Assembly: GCF_019455385.1 (NCBI RefSeq)
Contig: NZ_JACOFR010000001.1
Location: 310,001-374,000 of the forward strand
Reading direction: 5' to 3'
Length of the DNA: 64,000 nucleotides
Origin: Bradyrhizobium sp. BR 10289
GTDB lineage: Bacteria; Pseudomonadota; Alphaproteobacteria; Rhizobiales; Xanthobacteraceae
Part shown: positions 33,112 to 41,416 of the stretch, one piece after another
How the letters are laid out: each line of letters starts with the position of its first letter
How positions within the stretch are numbered: the first letter of the stretch is position 1
Made by a program: the position numbers and the translations under genes
The notes under the pieces: generated by a model
Databases searched by the model: none
Told to the model about the DNA's origin: nothing
What the model saw: the letters and a program-made list of their open reading frames with translations, nothing else

Positions 33112-34537
33112 CATCTCGCAACGACTGACGCGCGCGCTCGCGGCGCCGGTGACCATGCCGCCGGGAGCGACGGAATCCCTTGGGGGAGCGAGCATCCCGC
33201 TGGCCGCCAATCTGATGTCGTGGTGCGAGGACTTCGCGGGGCATTGGACGCTCGGAGGAGGCGGAACGGGCAATAACACGTCGCCCATTCCGTCGCCAAC
33301 AAACACGCTGACACAGGTCTCTGCTGTCCAGACGCCGGACGGTACGGGGCTTGGAGCAGATACCGGGAAGGGCTTCACGCCGACCGCGCTTCGCTATGAC
33401 GCGGGCCGCAGTTCGTTCTGGGTCGGATGTCTCGGGTGGAACCTCGATAGCGGCGGCAATGGTCAGACCAACACCGCGCTCGTTGAGTTCGATGCCGCGA
33501 CGCTCCAAGGCGGTACAGCGACGATCAAGTCAACGATATCGCTCGTCGGCTACCATGTCGGCATCCAGGGTGTCTGCATCAACGGCGCCGGGTATCTGCT
33601 AACCGCCAACAATTCCGAGAACTTCTACAACACATGGGACCGCGCGACGGGCGCGCATGTGGCGCAGTATGCCTCGCCAAAGCCTCAACCGAACGGCATC
33701 GAGTGGGATACCTCGCGCAATTGCTACTGGGCCTCTTTCAACGGCGACACCAATCTTTATCAGCTCGATAGCTCGTTCAACATCATCTACACGATTAGCG
33801 TCGCGAGCCAGACTGGCGCGATCGACCATTTCCACTATGATGCTGCGCGCGACATCTTGTGGTGCTCGACCGGCGCCAATGCGTCGTTTGACACCGTTTG
33901 GTCGTTCGATCCAGTGGCAAAGCGCTTCGTCAACTGCTTCACCCTCGATCATTCGCAAGCGATCGAAGGGCTTTATGTTTCCGGCACCACCTTGATGGTG
34001 GCGAACGATGGCTATTTCCATTCCGCGCCGCCGGCGAACGTCCCGGCGCCCTACAACGTGAACAACATCCAGACCTACACGCTGCCGGGGACGATGCCGG
34101 CACAAATCTATCAGAAGGCCATTTCGCAGTACCAGGGCGGCGGTGTCGGGCCGTTCGGCCGATATCCGGATCGCGTCATCCTCAACCGCGGCGCCGGGAA
34201 TACCTCGGCCGACTTCATCAGCCTCAGTCGCCCCTCGGATGCGGCGGCGGTGCAGAACACTTTTTCGATCTATATGAGGTCGACGGATGGAGTCTCGTCT
34301 TACAACGTTGGCATTCGGTTGCTCAATGGCACACAGCAGAACAAGACCGTTACCGGCGCGTGGACGCGCTTCCTGTTTACGGGGACAGCGCTAGCTCTTG
34401 CGCAGGCGCAGATAGTCACGCGCGGCGCGACCGGCACACCGGGGACAAATGACAACATGGTCGATCTTCTAGTGACGGCAGCGATGGTCCAGACAGGCGC
34501 GGCGGCAACGGCGTACAACGCCAGACTCGGCGCGTAG
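33104..34537 (+). CDS. Beta-propeller-like phage protein, candidate virion/receptor protein
   Basis: A 477-residue protein from GTG 33104. Residues about 90-330 have repeated propeller-like blades (FTPTALRYDAGRSSFWVGCLGW, PQPNGIEWDTSRNCYWASFNGDTNLYQLD, DHFHYDAARDILWCSTG, AIEGLYVSGTTLMVANDG), and the last about 110 residues form a lectin-like or carbohydrate-binding-like sandwich (FSIYMRSTDGVSSYNVGIRLLNGTQQ). There is no signal peptide. It follows the 97-residue gene in a short rightward unit facing the tail operon, so a host-surface-binding role is a reasonable guess, not shown. Confidence 0.65.
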   Translation: MVSISQRLTRALAAPVTMPPGATESLGGASIPLAANLMSWCEDFAGHWTLGGGGTGNNTSPIPSPTNTLTQVSAVQTPDGTGLGADTGKGFTPTALRYDAGRSSFWVGCLGWNLDSGGNGQTNTALVEFDAATLQGGTATIKSTISLVGYHVGIQGVCINGAGYLLTANNSENFYNTWDRATGAHVAQYASPKPQPNGIEWDTSRNCYWASFNGDTNLYQLDSSFNIIYTISVASQTGAIDHFHYDAARDILWCSTGANASFDTVWSFDPVAKRFVNCFTLDHSQAIEGLYVSGTTLMVANDGYFHSAPPANVPAPYNVNNIQTYTLPGTMPAQIYQKAISQYQGGGVGPFGRYPDRVILNRGAGNTSADFISLSRPSDAAAVQNTFSIYMRSTDGVSSYNVGIRLLNGTQQNKTVTGAWTRFLFTGTALALAQAQIVTRGATGTPGTNDNMVDLLVTAAMVQTGAAATAYNARLGA

Positions 34538-34571
34538 CGGGGAATGGCGTGTCTTGTGTTGGGGCTGGGTG

Positions 34572-35207
34572 CTAGTCGCCATACCAAGTGGTCGTTCCCT
34601 GTGCGGACGCGATCTCCTGCCTAAGCTCTTCTCGAAGACGTCTGAGGTGTCCGACAGCGTCGACCGCGCTTGTTATCACGTCTGCTGGCATCGGGTCTTG
34701 GTTTGCCCTATTCCTCGCTTCAAGAAGTTGACGGAGGGCGCTCTTGAATTCAGGAGTTGCAACTTTGAGACCTGAGGTGATCTCGGGTGGCCGCAGGTAT
34801 TGAAACTCTCTGTTATTGGACAACCCAGTCAGCGCGCTTACCCAGTGAACAGTGTAGATTTTTCCCATATCTCCGGGAAATTGATCCAGAAAGGCTAGTT
34901 GCTGATTGAATTGGAGCGCTGCGTTCAAACCGGCCGCGCGGTTTGCGCGCTCGGACGACTCCTCTTTTTTAGTCTGCCTCGTCTTGTCGCGCCGCTGTTC
35001 GACGTAATTGAGTATCGCAATGCAGGTGTTCACCAGCGACAACGTTAGAGCAGCAACCGCCGTGATGGGAATCCATTCGTGAGTTGGAGGCGACGAGGCG
35101 CTGGACGTTTGACAAAGTGCGGGCGTCAACGAGAAAGTGACGAAAGATGGGGTCAGAAAGAGTTTGAGCATTGCAAAGCTAGCCTCCTTGAAATCGCTTC
35201 TGAGCAA
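34572..35207 (-). CDS. Membrane protein with cytoplasmic helical tail, unknown function
   Basis: A 211-residue protein with two hydrophobic segments (FAMLKLFLTPSFVTFSLTPALC and ITAVAALTLSLVNTCIAILNYV), then a charged helical region (EQRRDKTRQTKKEESSERANRAAG). The start could also be ATG 35171. DNA here is less GC-rich than its surroundings. It is the last gene of a leftward run behind two HNH-type genes (31-bp gap), which suggests a shared function. Confidence 0.65.
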   Translation of the reverse strand: MLRSDFKEASFAMLKLFLTPSFVTFSLTPALCQTSSASSPPTHEWIPITAVAALTLSLVNTCIAILNYVEQRRDKTRQTKKEESSERANRAAGLNAALQFNQQLAFLDQFPGDMGKIYTVHWVSALTGLSNNREFQYLRPPEITSGLKVATPEFKSALRQLLEARNRANQDPMPADVITSAVDAVGHLRRLREELRQEIASAQGTTTWYGD

Positions 35208-35238
35208 GCCACCCGGGCCTCGATGCGGGCTGCCTCGA

Positions 35239-36030
35239 TCAGCAGCCCCTCAAATAGACCACACCCTTTGGCGGCTCGATTTCGAGGTTGCGCTCGAGTA
35301 AGGCAAAAGATACAGAGCCGCCGTCCAGATGAGCACCGTCAAACCAGCTCATCGGCCGCATATTGCACAACAGCGCCACCCGGTGCTCGCTCAACACCTC
35401 AACGCCGCAGCCTTGGCGGTCCACAAATAGTCCCTTGTAGACGCGGATAGCTTTGTGGCCGAACGTCAAAAGGGTATCGATCTGGTGGTCGGTGGATCTA
35501 ACACTGAGTGTGTTCCCAACCCAGTTGACGTCCCATACACCGGTTGAAACTCTGGCCTCTCCGCCGCAAACCTCGAACACGACGTTTCCGTCTCTGGTGG
35601 TGAGCGTCATATCCAGCAGCAGGCGTCCGTCTTCAATCTGATAGCCGAGTAGGATGTGGCCGTTTACCCAGATGCCGGTGAAGTAGCCAGTCTCGGCGAT
35701 GCGCGACGTCAGGATTGTCTCACCAAGGATCAGTGCTGACTGGTCACTGGCACGTAGGATGGTGCGCACACCCGACATTTCGTTTTTTGCGTTAGTCGGG
35801 GTGGCTCGAAACGAGCGCACAAGCTCTCGATCCAGCATGCCTCTGGTTTTTTCACCATGATGATTCGGGCACAGCAAAATGAGATTGTCCGGATCGTGCG
35901 TTCCTCCCTCGGCAAAATCGTCGATATGGTCATAGTCCCAAATCGGCGAGCCGCAGATTGCGCAACCGAATTTGCAGTGCTGTCGAACCGCTCGCTTCAC
36001 GGCTTCTGGAATGTGTCTGGCGTCTGGCAT
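35239..36030 (-). CDS. HNH endonuclease-like protein
   Basis: A 263-residue protein. The N-terminal HNH/zinc ribbon is clear: HCKFGCAICGSPIWDYDHIDDFAEGG, then DPDNLILLCPNHHGEKT (residues about 19-62), with CxxC, the DH pair, Asn and the CxxHH end. The remaining about 200 residues are beta-rich and not recognised. I used ATG 36030 (MPDARHIPEAVKRAV); the upstream extension is unlike a protein domain. It lies between another HNH-like gene and a membrane-protein gene, in lower-GC DNA. A restriction or defence nuclease is plausible. Confidence 0.8.
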   Translation of the reverse strand: MPDARHIPEAVKRAVRQHCKFGCAICGSPIWDYDHIDDFAEGGTHDPDNLILLCPNHHGEKTRGMLDRELVRSFRATPTNAKNEMSGVRTILRASDQSALILGETILTSRIAETGYFTGIWVNGHILLGYQIEDGRLLLDMTLTTRDGNVVFEVCGGEARVSTGVWDVNWVGNTLSVRSTDHQIDTLLTFGHKAIRVYKGLFVDRQGCGVEVLSEHRVALLCNMRPMSWFDGAHLDGGSVSFALLERNLEIEPPKGVVYLRGC

Positions 36031-36113
36031 CGAAGCTCTCCTAGAAAGGGACCATACTCCCGGTCTGCCGAGCGGGATGTCCACTCCCTCAGTGGGGCGT
36101 GCCGTAATGCAAT

Positions 36114-36947
36114 TTATGCTGGAGGAGAGAAAACTCTGATTGCCTCTTCCAGAGCTAGACATCGCTCGTCACTCATTGCTGGAACTGAGTTCGGCCAAAT
36201 TAGGCTCGGTTTGCTTGGAGGCCATACTGGAATCATCAGCTTAGGTTGGTCGATATAGTGCTTGTAGAATCCCGAGCGCATGAGATCGGGAGAGCAAAAG
36301 ACGTGTACAACCACGTCTCCCAATCGAATCGTTGTGGACTGACCTCCATCGAAATTACCCGATGGATCGTAGCTCTTTAAAAATCTGTGCTGAATTCCAA
36401 CTTCGCGGCCAGCTGCGACACACCTACCGATCCAGATAAGCCAGTTTTTAGGTGGTTGCTCGGAGGTCTTTAGCGTTTCACAGTCCTTCCTAGGTATCGA
36501 AGTGTACTCAGGCGTTTTAGCGTCTACGGTGATGGATTTTAGTGCTGCCCAACGCGCTAACGACAGCATTCTGTCATTAGAGAGGACGCAGGGAGAGCCA
36601 ATAATCATTTGAGGCATGAACGCCTTGACTTCATCTTCAAGGAGCCGCATCCACCCTTCATTGCATGTCTTACAAGCCTTCCGAACGAAAATCGTTGTGA
36701 CGTCGCCCTGCTTCTTCGTGTCTCTTCGAGTGGGGCGCTCGCCGCGAAATGCTAGCGGGCCATATGAGGCGGTGTGGGATGTCTCGTCCGGACCGGGCGG
36801 CAAAACGTCGTCTACCCATTGGGCGAAGATATGCTCCTTCGTAACGCCACCATCGCAAAAGAGGCACTGGCCCTGTTTTCTTTTGGGTTTTTGCGACCGC
36901 ACGAACGAACTAATGGTCATAAGGCCCTCCAATCGCTCAATGTTCAA
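36114..36947 (-). CDS. HNH-like zinc-finger protein (putative nuclease)
   Basis: A 277-residue protein with QCLFCDGGVTKEHIFAQWVDDVL near the N-terminus and VRKACKTCNEGWMRLLEDEVK at about 90-110. The two CxxC pairs and the KEHI/CNEGWM blocks match an uncharacterised HNH-type family. The C-terminal about 170 residues are unassigned. A start at ATG 36920 (MTISSFVRSQ) is also possible. It begins 16 bp after the mini-ligase gene, and the second HNH gene follows 83 bp later. Confidence 0.72.
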   Translation of the reverse strand: MNIERLEGLMTISSFVRSQKPKRKQGQCLFCDGGVTKEHIFAQWVDDVLPPGPDETSHTASYGPLAFRGERPTRRDTKKQGDVTTIFVRKACKTCNEGWMRLLEDEVKAFMPQMIIGSPCVLSNDRMLSLARWAALKSITVDAKTPEYTSIPRKDCETLKTSEQPPKNWLIWIGRCVAAGREVGIQHRFLKSYDPSGNFDGGQSTTIRLGDVVVHVFCSPDLMRSGFYKHYIDQPKLMIPVWPPSKPSLIWPNSVPAMSDERCLALEEAIRVFSPPA

Positions 36948-36963
36948 AAAAATATAAGCCTGG

Positions 36964-37554
36964 CTAAAATTCTCTGCTCATCGCCGGATGCGTCCGGTTC
37001 TTCACCTTGATCCATTCCTTGCTGCGCCCCCCAGCATAGCGCCGGTCTCGCCGCTTCGACACGATGCCTTCGAGGCCCATCCTCACGGCGGCGCCGAACA
37101 GGTCCGGCCCGATCGCGCCCAATTCGAAGGGCGCAACGAAGATGCCGTCCGGCCGGCCGCGCATCAGTCGTGCGAGATCTATCTTGCGCTGGTCAAGCGG
37201 TAGCTGTCGTAGATCCTCGCCATCGAGCGCCATCAGATCGAAGGCATAGAGCTGCACTTCGTCGTCGTGCTTGCGCGAGTGCAGCGCATTGAAGTCGGAG
37301 ACGCCATCAACGCCCAGCACGACCGCTTCGCCGTCGATCACGAATTGCGTGTGCCGATTCTTTAGCGCCGCTTCGACGATCCAGGGAAACCGCTTGGTCC
37401 AGTCGTGCCCGTTGCGGGTGATCAGCCGCACGCGCTTGCCGTTGCGCTCGACGCGCAGGCGATAGCCGTCGTACTTCACCTCATGAAGCCAATCCGCGCT
37501 GGTGGGGACGTTTTTGGAGGCGGTCGGAAGGCAGAATTCAAAGGGCTTAAACAT
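36964..37554 (-). CDS. Short ATP-dependent DNA ligase (adenylation domain only)
   Basis: A 196-residue protein with the nucleotidyltransferase motifs in order: EVKYDGYRL (Lys27 would carry AMP), RNGH, VIDGEAVVL, LYAFDLMAL, LEGIVSKRR, WIKVKN. It stops where the OB-fold domain would start, unlike full-length ligases of about 300 residues or more and LigD. Stand-alone short versions are known in rhizobia. The GC-rich composition differs from the HNH genes immediately downstream, so it may have a separate origin although the spacing suggests one operon. Confidence 0.85.
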   Translation of the reverse strand: MFKPFEFCLPTASKNVPTSADWLHEVKYDGYRLRVERNGKRVRLITRNGHDWTKRFPWIVEAALKNRHTQFVIDGEAVVLGVDGVSDFNALHSRKHDDEVQLYAFDLMALDGEDLRQLPLDQRKIDLARLMRGRPDGIFVAPFELGAIGPDLFGAAVRMGLEGIVSKRRDRRYAGGRSKEWIKVKNRTHPAMSREF

Positions 37555-37650
37555 GCCCGGAATATAGGGTCGCGACCGGCCATTTACGAATCTGGAACCG
37601 AGGCCGGCGCCTGGAATTGTCGCCCGGTAAGGGTTGCGTGGAGTTCGACG

Positions 37651-38184
37651 ATGTCGATCGAGGATCAAGTGCTCGCTGCCGTGCAGCAAGCCCAGGCCAT
37701 TCTGGCGCGGTACATCGAACCGGGCGAGCGCGACTGCCAGCGCACCATCAACGAGCTGCTCGACGTTCTCGATCGAGATGCGCTCGTCGCGGCCGTCAAT
37801 GAAATGAAGGCGCGCGGAAGCGCCGGTCGCGAGCTGCGGCAGGCGCCGGGGCGTAGCGAGCGTCTGCGAATGGGGCCGGCGAAGAACACGATGGAGCCTG
37901 ACCTGCCGCCGATGCCGCCGGAAAAACGGCCCCAGGATCCCTATATGAACGGCAGGGACTTGCGCTTCGTTGGCTATCGAGTCCAGACGGGCGAGCACGC
38001 CGGGGAGTATCCGGACACCATGCCCCAACTGATCGAGGTGACCGATGCCGAGGGCCGCAAGGCGGCCTACGTTCCCCTGAGCCGCAATGGCAAGGTCGTG
38101 GACACCTCGGACCTGGTGCGGAAGCTGAGGGAAGCGGATGTCATCGCTAGCCGGGCGCCGTCAGATCCTCACGCGGCTTCTTGA
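37651..38184 (+). CDS. Rhizobial hypothetical protein
   Basis: A 177-residue protein: MSIEDQVLAAVQQAQAILARYIEPGERDCQRTINELLDVLDRDALV, then a Pro-rich middle and a conserved-looking end. The N-terminal helical segment resembles small proteins I recall in bradyrhizobial genomes; the function is unknown. It is divergent from the mini-ligase and its end overlaps the next, opposite gene by 38 bp. Confidence 0.6.
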   Translation: MSIEDQVLAAVQQAQAILARYIEPGERDCQRTINELLDVLDRDALVAAVNEMKARGSAGRELRQAPGRSERLRMGPAKNTMEPDLPPMPPEKRPQDPYMNGRDLRFVGYRVQTGEHAGEYPDTMPQLIEVTDAEGRKAAYVPLSRNGKVVDTSDLVRKLREADVIASRAPSDPHAAS

Positions 38185-38413
38185 GCCGCACAAAGGTCCC
38201 GCTCTCGTGCAGCTCCAGCCAGCCGCGCTCGACGGCGAACCTGATGCCCGCGGCAAACTCGCTGCCCTTGGCTTTGTGCTCGAATAGGAACGGCGCATTG
38301 ATCCGCTCGATATAGATGCGGCCGTCCTGGACCGGCTCGACGCCCCCCGCGATCTCGACCAGCTTGCGCGCGGCGGTCTCCGGATTGGCGTAGTCGGTGG
38401 TGAGCTTTTTCAT
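38147..38413 (-). CDS. Small hypothetical protein
   Basis: An 88-residue protein starting MKKLTTDYANPETAARKLVEIAGGVEPVQDGRIYIERINAPFLFE. The sequence is compact and the style is that of rhizobial host proteins. The end overlaps the convergent gene at 37651-38184. Function unknown. Confidence 0.6.
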   Translation of the reverse strand: MKKLTTDYANPETAARKLVEIAGGVEPVQDGRIYIERINAPFLFEHKAKGSEFAAGIRFAVERGWLELHESGTFVRLKKPREDLTAPG

Positions 38414-38634
38414 CGGGTGTCCCTGTCGTGCACATATCGCCGCTCCTTGGCCAGCCGGAACGCCGGGTCGGTGGCATACCGTTCGGCGGAGGCCTGCCCC
38501 TCGTCGGTGAAGTGGTGCACCGGGATGCCGTTGCAGGTGACGGTCCACCAGGTCGGCGGCGGGCCGTGGGGCTCGGCCTTCATCGGGACCACCTCATAGG
38601 CCTCGTTGGGGTCGCGTCCGGGGATGATGGGCAT
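38410..38634 (-). CDS. Small hypothetical protein
   Basis: A 74-residue protein (MPIIPGRDPNEAYEVVPMKA..., WWTVTCNGIPVHHFTDEGQASAERYATDPAFRLAKER). It overlaps the start of 38147-38413 by four bases, so the two are cotranscribed. It resembles small rhizobial chromosomal proteins; function unknown. Confidence 0.6.
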   Translation of the reverse strand: MPIIPGRDPNEAYEVVPMKAEPHGPPPTWWTVTCNGIPVHHFTDEGQASAERYATDPAFRLAKERRYVHDRDTR

Positions 38635-38883
38635 GGTCACTCCGTCATGTCAGGGGCTCCCCCGGTAAAGCCGGGCATGCCCCGGCGTAGCCCCCTTGGC
38701 GAAGCCGGGTTTCCCGTGAAACAACCGGCTTTCTGCCCCCGGCTAGGTTGGGGATCTGGGGTCCGGGGCTAGATAGGTCCGTCCCGGGGCGGAAACCGCT
38801 TCAATTTTGACTTCAATGGATTCCGGGTGGTTTGGGAGCCTCGAAGCCCAGAACGCACCAGCGGGCTTCCTAACGGGTCGAAC

Positions 38884-39246
38884 TCAGGCGGGCTTGCATC
38901 GGACCTGGATCGCATAGGTACGTGATGGATTTCCGAGGAGATATTCCCCGGTGTTGATCACGGTCTCCCCGACAACCCGCCCTGCAGGGCACTGTTCGTG
39001 GAGCAAGCGCAGCGCCTGACCGTTCCGCGTTTCGAGATTGTCCGGATCGTAACCGAAGTCTTTCACGTTTCGGACTGATACAACAAAATCATATGGCAGC
39101 CCTGGCGCTGCGGGATCGACCCTCACCGCGTTTGAGTTCTCCAAAATGCGCGCGTGACTATCGGTGCCGGCACATCCGCTCTCGCAGCACACAGCTGCCC
39201 CTAAAAAGGCAACGGCGACATAGCGCGCCTTTCGCTTGCACATCAT
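38884..39246 (-). CDS. Putative lipoprotein
   Basis: A 120-residue protein: MMCKRKARYVAVAFLGAAVC, then a lipobox-like CESGCAG, so an N-terminal lipid anchor is likely. The mature part contains DFVVSVRNVKDFGYDPDNL and ends with IQVRCKPA. It follows another lipoprotein gene on the same strand, beside the prophage repressor, a common place for lysogenic-conversion or superinfection-exclusion genes. Confidence 0.6.
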   Translation of the reverse strand: MMCKRKARYVAVAFLGAAVCCESGCAGTDSHARILENSNAVRVDPAAPGLPYDFVVSVRNVKDFGYDPDNLETRNGQALRLLHEQCPAGRVVGETVINTGEYLLGNPSRTYAIQVRCKPA

Positions 39247-39265
39247 CCGTTCGCCCCCATAACCC

Positions 39266-39706
39266 CTACTTTTTCGACTCACGCTGCGGTCGGGCCGATC
39301 GGGCGCTGCTCGGAGGCTGGGCGGCAGCTACCACCGGGCTGCAGTCATACTTCACCTCCCATTGCGGGCTTGCCAGAAGATAGGCGTCCAGTACACGGCA
39401 ACCAGGTCGGCCGCTCTCAGTCAGAAACTGCAACGCGGCACGTTCAAAGAGAGGCTTGGGCGGCTCGGTCTGCGCGGCTCCGAACGTGAGCCCCTTCGCG
39501 AAGCCTTGTCCGGCAGCGCTCCCAAGACTCGACGTGACCATCATCTTGCTCTCGGCAGGCTTATCGAACACGCGATAGGTGTCCTCGGCCATCTTGACCT
39601 CGCGAACCTCCACGCCTCGATACTCGTTGACGATGTAGTTGATGGATGCGCAACCGCTCAAACCAGAGGCAACGGCCAAGTAAAATAACGCTGCTACGTA
39701 TCGCAT
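39266..39706 (-). CDS. Putative lipoprotein
   Basis: A 146-residue protein with a clear lipoprotein signal (MRYVAALFYLAVASGLSGCAS; lipid-anchored Cys at 19). It then reads INYIVNEYRGVEVREVKMAEDTYRVFDKPAESKMMVTSSLGSA and ends with a basic, Ser-rich tail. It lies 25 bp after the repressor gene on the same strand, so it may be expressed in the lysogen. Confidence 0.7.
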   Translation of the reverse strand: MRYVAALFYLAVASGLSGCASINYIVNEYRGVEVREVKMAEDTYRVFDKPAESKMMVTSSLGSAAGQGFAKGLTFGAAQTEPPKPLFERAALQFLTESGRPGCRVLDAYLLASPQWEVKYDCSPVVAAAQPPSSARSARPQRESKK

Positions 39707-39731
39707 CACCACCCCCCCCATCGTCTTCAAT

Positions 39732-40484
39732 CTAGATCGCCCGACCATACCAGCGCACACGCGCAGCAACTCTTAGATCCTCGATTTCGCTAGCGGGCAC
39801 CACCTCCGGCTCATAAGCCGTGTTATCGCTCTTGAGCAAAATCGATCCGTCCCGTCGGACTTGCAGCCGCTTCACCCGAACGGCACCCTGCGAAACGATG
39901 ATGTAGATGCCGTCATCGACGACAGATGTGATTGACTCATCGACCAACAGCAGATCGCCGTCGTTGATTGTTGGCCACATGCTGTCTCCGCGAGCGAACA
40001 TGGCTCGCGCATAGCGCGGATTGATCCCCAATTTACGCAACCACGCCGAACGAAACGCAACAACGTCGGCGTCATCGGACATTTCTGGAGACACAAGGCC
40101 GTTGCCTGCACTCGCTTCAACATAGAGGCGCGGCACGTAGGCAAATGACTCCGCCATCTCTCTTGCCGCCCCCATCGTTACCCGTCCCTCAATAATCCAA
40201 CTGACCGGAGTGCCGGTCTTTGCGCAGAGCGCGAAGATGACATCGAGCGACATGTCACTGGCATCCTTCCAGGTACGAAGCGTCTTTTCGTTGCGCCCCA
40301 AGCCCTCCCGCATTTCGACAGGAAGAAGCCGCAGGACGTATTGAAACCGATCGCCGATGCTCATTCGGCGACCATCAGGCAGGCGAAACGGATCTGCCCC
40401 CGGCGCCGGTTCCTCGTCGTCCTTTTCAGCTGCAGATAGTCGCGCGACCGATTTATCGGTTGACGCGCCCGATTTTTGTGCCAT
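39732..40484 (-). CDS. Prophage repressor, S24 peptidase type
   Basis: A 250-residue repressor. Residues about 40-100 form the DNA-binding part (GDRFQYVLRLLPVEMREGLGRNEKTLRTWKDASDMSLDVIFALCAKTGTPVSWIIEG). The C-terminal S24 domain has Ser168 in ARGDSMWPTINDGDLLLVD and Lys205 in AVRVKRL, with a possible self-cleavage Ala126-Gly127, so RecA-stimulated inactivation after DNA damage is plausible. This differs from Mu c, which is not of the LexA type. It is divergent from the Ner-like gene, with the promoter region between. Confidence 0.92.
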   Translation of the reverse strand: MAQKSGASTDKSVARLSAAEKDDEEPAPGADPFRLPDGRRMSIGDRFQYVLRLLPVEMREGLGRNEKTLRTWKDASDMSLDVIFALCAKTGTPVSWIIEGRVTMGAAREMAESFAYVPRLYVEASAGNGLVSPEMSDDADVVAFRSAWLRKLGINPRYARAMFARGDSMWPTINDGDLLLVDESITSVVDDGIYIIVSQGAVRVKRLQVRRDGSILLKSDNTAYEPEVVPASEIEDLRVAARVRWYGRAI

Positions 40485-40487
40485 TAT
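40447..40487 (+). promoter_or_regulatory. Early promoter and candidate operator
   Basis: TTGACG (40460-40465), a 16-bp spacer and CATTAT (40482-40487) form a sigma70-type promoter pointing at the ner-like gene and overlapping the repressor start. ACCGATTTATCGGT (40447-40460), a 6-bp-arm palindrome, abuts the -35, a good place for repressor or Ner binding. Confidence 0.55.
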
Positions 40488-40527
40488 CGTCAAACTTCCT
40501 TGGCTTTCGCCCGAAGAAACAACCGCC

Positions 40528-40824
40528 GTGCCCCGAAAATCGACCGACAAGTTCAACTCCGTGCCAGGATGGCACCGAGCAGACATTATCGCTGCCGTTC
40601 GGAAACGGGGCTTCACACTTGAAGCGTTAGCCCGCGCCAATGGCAAGGGGCGTTCGTCGATGTCGGCTGCACTTCTGAAGCCGAGCCGCGGATGCAATCT
40701 CATCATCGCGGAAGCCATTGGTGTGCCCCTCCACGAGCTTTGGCCTTCCTGGTTCGATCATTCCGGTCGTCGCATCCGGAAAATCCCCTCTGCTTCGGCA
40801 TCTCAAAAGCGGAGGGCGGCATGA
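40528..40824 (+). CDS. Ner/Nlp-like early regulator
   Basis: A 98-residue protein from GTG 40528: GWHRADIIAAVRKRGFTLEALARANGKGRSSMSAALLKPSRGCNLIIAEAIGVPLHELWPSWF. The helix-turn-helix and the PxELWPSW ending are the hallmark of Mu Ner/Nlp proteins, which repress the repressor and early promoters during lytic growth. It is divergent from the S24 repressor. Confidence 0.9.
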   Translation: MPRKSTDKFNSVPGWHRADIIAAVRKRGFTLEALARANGKGRSSMSAALLKPSRGCNLIIAEAIGVPLHELWPSWFDHSGRRIRKIPSASASQKRRAA

Positions 40825-41195
40825 ATTCACCGACGATCTCCGCATCCGAAGCCAGGCGAGAGGCCAGCCGGTCCCGCGCTGCGCGAATGAAGCACATCCG
40901 CAGCGCGATCTTCCGCATCACGCAAATCGAGATGGCCGAGATCGCCGGTGTCGAGCAGCCGACCGTCTCGCGTTGGGAAAAGGGCACGCACGAGCCGTCT
41001 CTCACCAATCTCGAAAGGATACGTGCCGAGGCCGTGCGCCGCGGGCTCGCCTGGGACGATGGGCTTTTCTTCGGGTCTGCGGGCCATCCGGTACTCCAAA
41101 ACCATGTCTCCGGCGCCCGTACTTCTACGGTTTGCAGCGCACAGCGAGACTCAGAAACGCGCGCGCGGCTTGAGTCGACGCGGAGGGCATCATGA
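40821..41195 (+). CDS. XRE-type helix-turn-helix protein
   Basis: A 124-residue protein, start overlapping the ner-like stop by ATGA. The helix-turn-helix reads ITQIEMAEIAGVEQPTVSRWEKGTHEPSLTNLERIRAEAV. Probably a second early regulator. The last about 40 residues (after WDDGLFFG) look low-complexity. Confidence 0.82.
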   Translation: MNSPTISASEARREASRSRAARMKHIRSAIFRITQIEMAEIAGVEQPTVSRWEKGTHEPSLTNLERIRAEAVRRGLAWDDGLFFGSAGHPVLQNHVSGARTSTVCSAQRDSETRARLESTRRAS

Positions 41196-41416
41196 GCCAC
41201 GCGCCATCGAAGCCGACCAATCCCGACGCCAATGTCTGGTTCACCGTCGACCTCGTCGAGGTCAGCCGCTTCGGCCTCGTCGTGCGCGACCTGGCTTCCG
41301 GCCGCGAGCACGCGCTCGCCTATGACGGCATCGCGATCGGCGCGAACGAAGACGGCACCGCCTACACGCTGATCATGCCGCGCGTGCTGGCCCGCATGCA
41401 GGGGTTCTGCGAATGA
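41192..41416 (+). CDS. Early phage hypothetical protein
   Basis: A 74-residue protein coupled to the upstream gene by overlap; reads NVWFTVDLVEVSRFGLVVRDLASGREHALAYDGIAIG. It looks like a small beta-barrel. No family recognised. Confidence 0.6.
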   Translation: MSHAPSKPTNPDANVWFTVDLVEVSRFGLVVRDLASGREHALAYDGIAIGANEDGTAYTLIMPRVLARMQGFCE

